Shown here: positions 19,471-26,697 of the stretch, in pieces
Layout: every line of letters starts with the position of its first letter
Numbering within the stretch: position 1 is the stretch's first letter
Assembly (NCBI GenBank): GCA_019649035.1
Contig: BMAT01004048.1
Span: 210,301-236,997 of the forward strand
Origin: Elysia marginata
Lineage: Eukaryota; Mollusca; Gastropoda; Plakobranchidae
DNA: 26,697 bases
Direction of reading: 5' to 3'
Made by a program: the position numbers and the translations under genes
The notes under the pieces: model-generated
What the model was told of the DNA's origin: nothing
Databases searched by the model: none
What the model saw: only the letters and a program-made list of their open reading frames with translations

Positions 19471-20730
19471 TTGACTAAACTACATCGGCGTCGGGGCCTA
19501 CGGTCAGACCTGACACCGGGCTTTTTATTTTTATTTTTTTTTTTTTTTTTACAGCAACACCTAGCTTTTTATTCTTGTTCAGACCACCACATTACATATT
19601 TAAAGCAGCAACGCGTGAGCATGACGGAAACGTCTGTGGGTCTATTTTCAGAAACTTGTTTCATTATTTTTATAGTTTCCTCGATCTGCTTTCCCGATTT
19701 TCACGTACGCGTAGTGAGACACGATGCGTGTGCTTAAGGTCTCTATTGATACCGAGACGACGTCTTTGGCCTGCACCAACACGGCCTAGGCCTAAGCCTA
19801 ACTATGAATAGAGAATAACCGCTCTAGTGAGCCTACAAACCAAAAAAACCAAACATAAGTTGATTATACAATCTGATCGTCGGTCCCAACACCGATGTGG
19901 TTCCGTTTTTTGGACTTAATTTTACAGCCACGGTTGTATTAAAGAAGGATGCAAAAGCGGTCTGCCTACAAGACTGACAGGTTAGATAGCAAGGTTACCA
20001 ATGCTAATGATTTTTCACAAGATCTATCCTCTAGTGGTGTTTTCAAAGTCAAGTGATCAAATGAGTGTATTTCAAGAGGCCTTTAGTCTAGTTATTTTTT
20101 ATTTTATTTATTTTACAGTATTTTGTAGAGTTCTTCTCTTTTTTTCTTTGCGTTTTTTTTTTTAATCTTAGCGACATAATCTATTGAAAATATTCTAAAA
20201 TGAGACATAGCCTGGGCTTTATTACTTATAGAGCCAGGAAGAATTATTTTTAAGGTAAACTTTTCAAAATATATTTCTAGGACCTTTACTAGCCTAGGTT
20301 TTTTTGGCGAGGTCTTGAGGTACACCTGAAGGTTGAAAACCGTGTAATTATAATTAAAATACATTATTCCTATGTTCCCCAAAAACAAAAAAACTTCTTT
20401 TTATAGCTACGATGCATCATATTTTGGTGTGTGTAATATAGAAATGAGCATGGAGGTGAAACAAGAGTAAAGTCCCTTCTTTGGGGGTCAACATCCAAAA
20501 ATACCATAGTGTAAATTGTAACATACACTAAGATATATGGTCTTATTTAGATAGTTTTCTTGTTTTGTAAAGAATTAAACATCTAAAACCAAATTTAAAA
20601 ATGCAAAAAACAAGAGAGTGAAGTAAAAGGTACATCTTTGCATCCCAAAGACATCCGTTAATCCCATTTTAATTTTTTATAGACTCTGCCTTTTGAAGAA
20701 AAAAACACTTCTCATTGTTTTCGCCACCAG

Positions 20731-20937
20731 GCCAACTGCCTGCAGGAAACAGCACCGAATCGGATGTCTCTCGTAACCTTCAGAAAGTTCTCAACTCTTT
20801 GCTGGAGGAAGCCAGGCAAGGGCTGATCAACCTGACAGTTCACGGGAAAGATCTGGACTTTACCGACCTTGACTATGATCCCGAACAGAGATTGCTGCGC
20901 TGTCCCAACGGCAGTGTAGCTGTGAATCAGTCGTGCG
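20731..20937 (+). CDS. SVEP1: SVEP1-like exon: helix/strand segment with two cysteines
   Basis: Internal exon of 207 bases (69 codons), phase 1 at both ends, acceptor CGCCACCAG ending at 20730 and donor GTAGGT at 20938. The peptide starts QLPAGNSTESDV, has an amphipathic helix (NLQKVLNSLLEEARQGL), a strand (INLTVHGKDL), then LLRCPNGSVAVNQSCG. Four possible N-glycosylation sites are visible (NST, NLT, NGS, NQS). This matches the SVEP1 segment between the basic cleavage site and the first ephrin-like module, ending in a C-P/G-x-C pair. With the strand at the end of the previous exon it could form a small alpha/beta domain, possibly SEA-like; that is speculation. Confidence 0.88.
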
Positions 20938-23266
20938 GTAGGTCACAAAATTTGTAGTGTTCCAGGGAAAAATTCCTTCACATTCGTCAAATTTTACGCT
21001 GTTCAAATAATTAGATAAAGTTTCAGATAGAGGAGGATTATCTATATTCCTCTGAGCACGTCAAATATCTCATACGCTGATAGCTACTGCTTGCACCACG
21101 TAATACTGTCTCTTCCCTATCCGTGGATCACAACTACACTGACATAGTGGGGATTGTACACGTCAATGGGATTAAAAATAGTCCGTTTACGTGTAGAACA
21201 CATTGTAGAAAAAAAAAACACAAAACAAAATTTATAGGTAATATTACAAATCAATAGCGTTTTACAAAAAGGTAAAAAGGTTTGAATTTTGATACACGAG
21301 GGCGATGTTTTTTCGGTCTAGTTCGAATGTAGTCAAATGGATTATATGCGGATACAGGACGGCAACGACGATTTCCTAAGTATTTTTCTTTCAATTTTAA
21401 TTCAATATCTTAAATGGTCAGCAAGATAAATCTTTTTTAAGTGGTACTAGGTGGGAAAAGTAAGAACGGCGAGAACCACGTATAAATTTTCAATGATAAT
21501 GTTTTCATCGTGGAGTGGTTGATTCATTCACAAAAACTTAAACACATTTCCATTTCAACTTTGTCATACAACTCTGTCAGTTGACTGAAAAAATCGTTGT
21601 TGCTAAATTTTCGATAAGATTTAGATCAGCTTCATTTTATAGGCCTATATCGTTACACTGTTATTGCGTCAAGATAGAGAAGTTTTTCTAATGTTTTTTT
21701 CAACAAGATAGGAAAGCCACCTGCACTTCTGAATAAATAGTTGGTTTTTTTTTATTCTTGGTTAAAGTTGTCTCCCAACCAGTCCAAAATTTAATATTTG
21801 ATATGTCGAATTTCGAAAATGTCACAAAATATGCTTTCATATCTTAAAAAATACATTTTGCGGAGTTTCCAAACATTAAAAGTTGTATAAAGCTATCAAC
21901 ATTTAGCAGGCAGCTTTTAAAGCTTCCGTTAATAGAAATATTGAGAAAGAAATAAATGTTTCTTAAAATATATTCTCAAATTTGAATTTCTGGCATTTGA
22001 CCACTTTGATAGAGACGCCAGCGCGGCTTACATTATTACCAATTCATTTTAATAGATTCTTGAATTTTATTCTATACATTGATTCTACTCTATATTAATG
22101 TTCTTCATTATTGTTATTATTATATGTCATCTGTTATCATCTAAAGCGTGTATTGATTTTTGAAAACGAAATACTTGTTATTGATTTGCACTTTGTTCAA
22201 ATTATTACTACCTTCGTAACAAACAATGATTACGTTGAGACTTGTCTCTTTTGTGAAACTCGTTAGTTAAAGAGTCTGACACTAATTTAGAACAGCGTGA
22301 AATGGATTGTTAAAATCATTGCACGAGAATCAAACAAAAAATCATGCAATGTACTTTGTTAGAATTCACGGAGCCTCAAAAGCCTTTTGTATACTCGGAA
22401 CAGTTCAAAGAGAAGAGAAGAGAAACGATGAGAATAGAAAAAGGCCAACATCCCCATTGGTCATTAAACTTATAAAGTTTAACGAAGCAAATAAAGAAAA
22501 GACCCGTATCTAAAAGAACTAGATTTCTATAAGTGCTTTTTGTGTGGATGCAAAAAAAATTAAAAATTTTGGCTCTGGATTAAGTTGTAATACTAACTTA
22601 CGGTCGCCGTGCACTACCACAACATTAAATCGGCAATAAAAACTAAGAACTAACTGATTTGGAAATGAATAAAACAGGGATGAACAGTCAAAAAAAAAGC
22701 TGAACTGGGAAAATGACACCGTCTTGAGGAAAACTTCCACAAACTATACGATTGATGCTTCAAAATCTAAAAAGAGCAAGGGAAAAAGAAGACGAGAAGA
22801 GATACGGAAGAGTTTTAAAAGATAAGCTTGGTAATTGGGTTTTTCTTTACAAACATGGCCTATTATGCGAGAGCTTAGGTTAATTTATAGACTGTTGCAA
22901 CAGCTGTAAAAGAAGTGTTTGTACAAAAAAGCTAGACCGTATATGCCAGGGAAAAAGACTTGTTCGTTGTGCCTAAAAGAAAAACTTATTTAACTGAAAA
23001 AAGACGTTCCTTAAATGTGCGTAAGGAGGTTACTTTCACACTGTGCTCATAAGCGAAAGTTCTGGTTAGCGAACGTACCCCAGTCGGCCATGCTGGTAAA
23101 CACAGATCAGCCAGCTAATAAAGATTAGTCAGCCATCTGATGAGGGCAGAGCTGCCCGAAACTTATAAGTCATGGCAAGGCAAGGTGTAGGTAAATTATA
23201 ACAATTATACATATGTATCCCTCTTGGCAACAACAAACATGTAATACGTTTTACTTTGTACTTCAG
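20938..23266 (+). other. Intron containing a hammerhead ribozyme
   Basis: An intron of about 2.3 kb, AT-rich, without recognised transposon coding sequence. Its one clear feature is the hammerhead motif at 23132-23176, close to the 3' end. Possible repeats of AGTC-GGCCAT and AGTCAGCCAT just upstream (about 23083 and 23127) suggest that the ribozyme sits in a short element of unknown extent. Confidence 0.8.
23132..23176 (+). ncRNA. Hammerhead ribozyme (type I topology, short helix III)
   Basis: All conserved parts are present in order. Helix I 5' strand GCCAT (23132-23136); core CTGATGA (23137-23143); helix II GGGCA-GAGC-TGCCC (23144-23157), five perfect pairs with a 4-base loop; core GAAA (23158-23161); helix III CTTATAAG (23162-23169), a palindrome; cleavage triplet GTC with the cut expected after C23171; helix I 3' strand ATGGC (23172-23176), perfectly pairing with the 5' strand. 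Helix I is open, giving type I topology. Very short or palindromic helix III is known for hammerheads of Penelope-like elements and retrozymes, which act better as dimers. It lies in sense orientation inside the intron, with 95 bases between the cut and the next exon. Activity is inferred. Confidence 0.88.
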
Positions 23267-23428
23267 TGAACTGCCCAGTGGGAACTTTCTACAATGCAAC
23301 ATCGGCCAACTGCCTGGCTTGCCCCAAAGGGACGTTCCAACCCGAGGAAGGGCAGAGCGATTGTGTCCTCTGTCCATCAGGAACATCTACCGTTAATCCT
23401 CATGCCAAAAGTGAACAAGAATGTAAAG
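23267..23428 (+). CDS. SVEP1: SVEP1-like exon: ephrin-receptor-like module 1
   Basis: Internal exon of 162 bases (54 codons), phase 1 at both ends, acceptor TACTTCAG ending at 23266 and donor GTAAGC at 23429. It encodes a GCC2/GCC3-type (ephrin-receptor-like) cysteine module: VNCPVGTFYNATSANC, LACPKGTFQPEEGQSDC, VLCPSGTSTV, then EQEC. The paired C-P-x-G-T-[FY] starts and the G-Q-x-x-C turn are diagnostic. It follows directly in frame on the SCG end of the previous exon, giving the C-V-N-C-P junction I recall in SVEP1. One N-glycosylation site (NAT). Codons past the donor (to 23463) are intronic. Confidence 0.95.
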
Positions 23429-25025
23429 GTAAGCTTAAGAAAAAAGTAATGGAGGATAACTAGTTGCCTTTGGTTTGAAGCGAACTCTAGACTGACATTC
23501 GCCTCGGCACCTAGCGTGATGACGACACGGTTTGTTTTTTTTTTTACTTGCAACCACTTCAAATCAGCCTGATGTCGGACATTTTTATGTGAGAAACTTT
23601 GTATTACATGGAGACTTATTTCTCTTTTTTTTCTTATGACTATAAATCAAGAAAAAATTATGATTTCGTCCTCAAAAGTTTGACCATCCTATGCAATTTT
23701 TAAAGTTAAAAGTTCCAAGAAAGAACCTACACTGTATTATTAACCTTTGAAACGTAAAACTTGCGACAAGCGATTCATTTGGACGTCTCGTCTGACTTTT
23801 TTGTGCGTGGCAAGGCGATTGTGTAAAAAGTTACCAGGTGTATGTAAGCTATTCGGCAAGGCGGTGGGTACCGAGGCTATTTTAATCATACTAGGGGCAA
23901 ACATTGATTAGGCGGTATTCACACAGCTAATAATTTTTTTTGCGTGCATACCTTGAATCTTTCAATAATTACTGATTACGCGGTGGCTGGCTCCACAACT
24001 AATTTTATATAATCAGTTATGTATTTTGTCTGAACATTTCAGAATGTCTCTAGAAATAATACAATTTGGCTTTTTTTAAAACCCGGTCATTGTCATTTTG
24101 AGTTGAATTTAGAAAATTTTGAATTGATTTTTAGAGCTTTGTGCTTTTAGAGTAAAGCATCTTAACATAATGGTTAGACATAGGCAACTTTCCTCTTACA
24201 TTGGGCTTTCCCTTTTAATCTTTTAAAGAGTAGCAGGTTGATCTTTTAAATACTTTTGCAGAGGACTGTAGTTTTAAAAACAACTATTAGTCTTTTATCG
24301 TGATAAACTGCTAAATAATTCTCTTTTTTAAAATTTACCCTGCCTAACGAAATCTCATGAATGATAGAATATTATTTTATTAAATTTTTAATTTTCTTCA
24401 GCGTATTAAAAACACACACAATTATTTTATTAAAAAACTAACCCTCTTGCAAGCTTTTCAAACAAATTGTTTTACAGAATATGATATTTTAAAAGTTGTA
24501 AAGTTGTAACTTTCTGGCTTGACACAATCATTTACTTTACCTCAAAACTTCCTTCTTTAGATAAAACTGCTGTAAACTTACTCAAACTCGGCGTAGAATT
24601 TATTCGCCAGGTAGGTTTATAAGCTTTTGAAAAGAACGTACTCCCTAGAAAGTACGTGGCGTCGTGACCTAGTGGTAGACACTCGGTTTTAGGAATGGTA
24701 GGCCTGGTGTTCGAATCCTATCTCGCTGAGTGGGCGTTTTGATGTTGGGACAGGCTTTTTACACCCATTTCCTCGCCTCACTCAGGCCTTAAAGCGAGTA
24801 CCTGATCTTGTCAGTAGGCTACCTCCGTATTAGCATGCCTGATGCAAGCTTGAGGGACAACAGACTACTGAAATAGTATGAAGTTAGTATGCTATAGCGG
24901 CCCTTCTTTAACTGCTGCCGCTCCGTGAGTTCGGAGGGTACTTAAGCTGGTAATGGTAAATATCGGAACACTTGTAAGAGGCCCAGAGACCTACATGAAA
25001 ACGATCTTACTTTTGTACTCCCCAG
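23429..25025 (+). other. Intron between ephrin-like modules 1 and 2
   Basis: An intron of about 1.6 kb. The first 1.2 kb is AT-rich with nothing recognised. SINE copy 3 (about 24657-25018) fills the 3' end up to the acceptor. Confidence 0.82.
24657..25018 (+). mobile_element. tRNA-derived SINE, copy 3, abutting a 3' splice site
   Basis: The head has a good A box (CCTAGTGGTAGACACTCGG near 24667) and B box (GTGTTCGAATCC, 24707-24718). The body matches the copy at 3941: TCCTCGCCTCACTCAGGC, GCGAGTACCTGATCTTGTCA, then GTGAGTTCGGAGGGTACTTA. About 65 extra bases lie in the middle (near 24815-24890) compared with copy 1. The tail is diverged (CGGAACACTTGTAAGAGG, CAGAGACCTACATG) and runs to within about ten bases of the exon at 25026. 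Confidence 0.82.
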
Positions 25026-25187
25026 CTCGCTGTCTCTCGGGAGCATTCTCTAGCACAGGACTGGAACCATGCGAGTCTTGCTCCCTTGGGTTCTACCAAC
25101 CGGAGGAGTCAGGCGCGGCCTGTCTACAGTGTAATCCAGGGACCACGACATCTCGCCGGGGATGTAGGAATGCCGAGGATTGTGCTG
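25026..25187 (+). CDS. SVEP1: SVEP1-like exon: ephrin-receptor-like module 2
   Basis: Internal exon of 162 bases (54 codons), the same length and phase (1-1) as the previous ephrin-like exon. Acceptor TACTCCCCAG ends at 25025; donor GTAAGC at 25188. The peptide reads RCLSGAFSSTGLEPC, ESCSLGFYQPEESGAAC, LQCNPGTTTSRRGC, then EDCA. These are the hallmarks of a second GCC2/GCC3-type module (G-L-E-P-C, C-x-x-G-F-Y-Q-P, C-x-P-G-T-T-T). In SVEP1 a further such module follows; here it would be outside the window. The region before the acceptor derives from a SINE. Confidence 0.95.
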
Positions 25188-26660
25188 GTAAGCTCTGGCC
25201 GGCGGCAACTTACTATAAAGAATGGTTTCATGACGATACACATTTGAATTACTGTTGAATACTTCAAAAATTTACCTGCAAAAAATTAATGTAATATTTT
25301 CTTTCAGTTAGTGATGCTAATTTTTTGTGTTACAACAAATACTTTGAACAAAATACCAAAGGAAACAAGAAAAGTGCACATTTTTGTTCCATTTTGTCAG
25401 CTTTCTTAAAATAGGTCATAATATATTTTGTCTCGAATCATTATTCTAAACACTCTGTACACCAAAAAAAAAAACGTGTACTCAAAGTATTGACACAATT
25501 GATTTATTTGCCTTTTGAGCTGGCACAAGAAAGCACTGAGTCTAGGTGAAATGTTAGGTCAGCTTCAAATTGACAAAATTATATTTGACAACCTCACCGG
25601 TTATTTTAATCATACTGCTTCCTCTCTGAACTTCCTTTGTTTAAAAGACTTTTTTTTTATTTTCGTCATATAAGTTTTTTTTAATTTTATTTGTTTCGTT
25701 TTTGTTGTTTTTTGTTGTCTTTTTCCTAGTCGTTGTTGTTGTAGCAGGAGGGGGGGGGGGCAACGAGGTTGTTAAAAAAAAAAAAGATTTTATGCCCTAC
25801 TGGCCCGACCAGGAGAAAGAAGCCCATAGCGGAGGAAATCCAAGATGGCTTATGAGCTAACGTGGCCGATCATTGGCGTCACCCAATCGTCTGCTGTAAA
25901 ACCTACGCTACACATGGGTGTTAAACGTCATACCTTATCGTCGTCGGCTTGCAAGTTCATTATTAACTAAATAGTTCAACACAAGAAGTTGTTCCAGCCA
26001 AATCTTGTTCTATGTTTTACAAAGCTTAACAAGGGGGCTGCGATGCCAAGAGGGTGAAAAGCAGGTTAAAGAAGGTAGAGAGGTTATGAGATAGAGAGAG
26101 TAGTTAGCTAGACTGTACATAGATTATTTTCAATACAGTGGTGCTTACGTAATGTTGTACAGACTAAAAAAACTTGCACTGAATTGAATACAAAACCAGA
26201 TGAGGTAGCCTTTTAAATTTCATCTTCCCAATGCGTTAATAAAATCTCGACGTTTTTTTTTTGTGTAGTATGAAATTATGTTATATAACTCCAACAATAT
26301 GTTCCTTTTGTAAACTTTCGATGCCATTGAAACATACATGATGAAATAAGTTTTCGTTTGGAATTTGGAATTATTCTTTAACGTTCGAGAAAAATGGAAA
26401 CTTAATTGTTTTCAGAAAGGTCACCACAATTCAATTCTGGTATAGAACGCCATAACTATGAAGTTTACAAATAGCGAACAAAATGTATTCTGTAATAGCC
26501 CACAAATTATTGATTATTTAAAAAAACAACTTAAGCAATACTTTTTTGCTTTTGTTTAGCAAAATTTAAGAAGCTCTGAAAGATATTGGAATTAATAACG
26601 GTCATCATTTTTAACAATGTTAATATTACTGAGGGTGTGGGTTTCTGAAAATGTTGTTGT

Positions 26661-26697
<37 letters not shown>
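25188..26697 (+). other. Intron downstream of ephrin-like module 2, to window end
   Basis: About 1.5 kb, AT-rich, with a G run (25750-25759), an A run near 25776-25786 and a terminal GAT microsatellite. A GC-richer patch at about 25796-25950 has no open frame with a module pattern. The next exon is outside the window. Confidence 0.75.
26660..26697. repeat. GAT triplet microsatellite at window end
   Basis: A perfect GAT run reaching the last base, so its full length is unknown. A short GTT run precedes it. Confidence 0.95.

Larger units (their letters stand above)
16022..20730 (+). other. Largest intron, carries the TIR element
   Basis: An intron of about 4.7 kb. Its main content is the inverted-repeat element at about 17660-19470. 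It also has an AT microsatellite (17379-17404) and homopolymer runs (T near 19531-19550). A minus-strand frame at 16791-17018 encodes a charged, protein-like peptide I do not recognise. Confidence 0.8.
2359..25187 (+). other. SVEP1: SVEP1/polydom-like gene, internal part (11 exons)
   Basis: Span of a host gene encoding a large secreted mosaic protein. The modules in order are sushi, sushi, HYR, HYR, sushi, a Cys-containing linker, a furin-site linker, a helix/strand segment, and two ephrin-receptor-like modules. From established knowledge this order is that of the middle of vertebrate SVEP1, an extracellular-matrix and cell-adhesion protein; the VWA domain would lie upstream and the EGF, pentraxin and long sushi series downstream. 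All exon junctions read here are phase 1 except one phase-0 junction, and the spliced frame has no stop. No initiator, signal peptide, stop codon or polyadenylation site of this gene is in the window. Introns range from 335 to about 4700 bases. Orthology is inferred from module order and motif similarity; another sushi-HYR-ephrin-like protein remains possible. Confidence 0.88.

Noticed and set aside
25796..25950. GC-richer patch considered as the third ephrin-like exon.
   Set aside because: No frame has the C-x-P-x-G or C-x-x-C pattern, and no acceptor/donor pair in phase 1 encloses it.
1..26697. CRISPR arrays, rRNA or bacterial operon signals.
   Set aside because: Nothing of the kind was seen; the spliced gene and animal-type transposons show that this is nuclear eukaryotic DNA.

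Overview
This is eukaryotic, intron-rich, AT-rich genomic DNA, most likely from an invertebrate and plausibly a mollusc. The evidence is short exons with GT/AG borders in long introns, LINE and tRNA-derived SINE relics, and many microsatellites. The mollusc suggestion rests mainly on the look of the SINE family and is weak.

One host gene runs across the window on the + strand. I recognise eleven internal exons, from 2359 to 25187; the first and last exons lie outside. In order they encode: two sushi (CCP) modules, two HYR modules, a third sushi module, a cysteine-containing linker split over two exons, a linker with a furin-type RQRR site, a helix/strand segment ending in two cysteines, and two ephrin-receptor-like (GCC2/GCC3-type) cysteine modules. 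This is the order in the central part of SVEP1 (polydom), a large secreted extracellular-matrix protein. Every intron is phase 1 except one (phase 0, between 8450 and 11511), so the exons splice into one open frame.

The introns carry most of the novelty. (1) 23132-23176, in sense orientation about 95 nt upstream of an ephrin-like exon, has every conserved part of a hammerhead ribozyme: CTGATGA, a 5-bp helix II, GAAA, a palindromic helix III, a GTC cleavage triplet and a perfect 5-bp helix I. (2) About 17660-19470 is a DNA-transposon-like unit with inverted repeats of roughly 300-350 bp, an extra inner copy of the terminus, and a broken reading frame whose end resembles a CUB domain. (3) Three copies of one tRNA-derived SINE lie at 3941, 5274 and 24657; two end within a few tens of bases of a 3' splice site. 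(4) Non-LTR retrotransposon fragments lie at 10200-11075, 11861-12060 and 14006-14560, with two LINE 3' tails facing each other near 12350-12500. Simple repeats (CT, GAT, AT, purine-rich) fill much of the rest.

No rRNA, functional tRNA gene, CRISPR array or bacterial-type gene was seen. Family assignments come from reading motifs and from memory of SVEP1, not from database searches.
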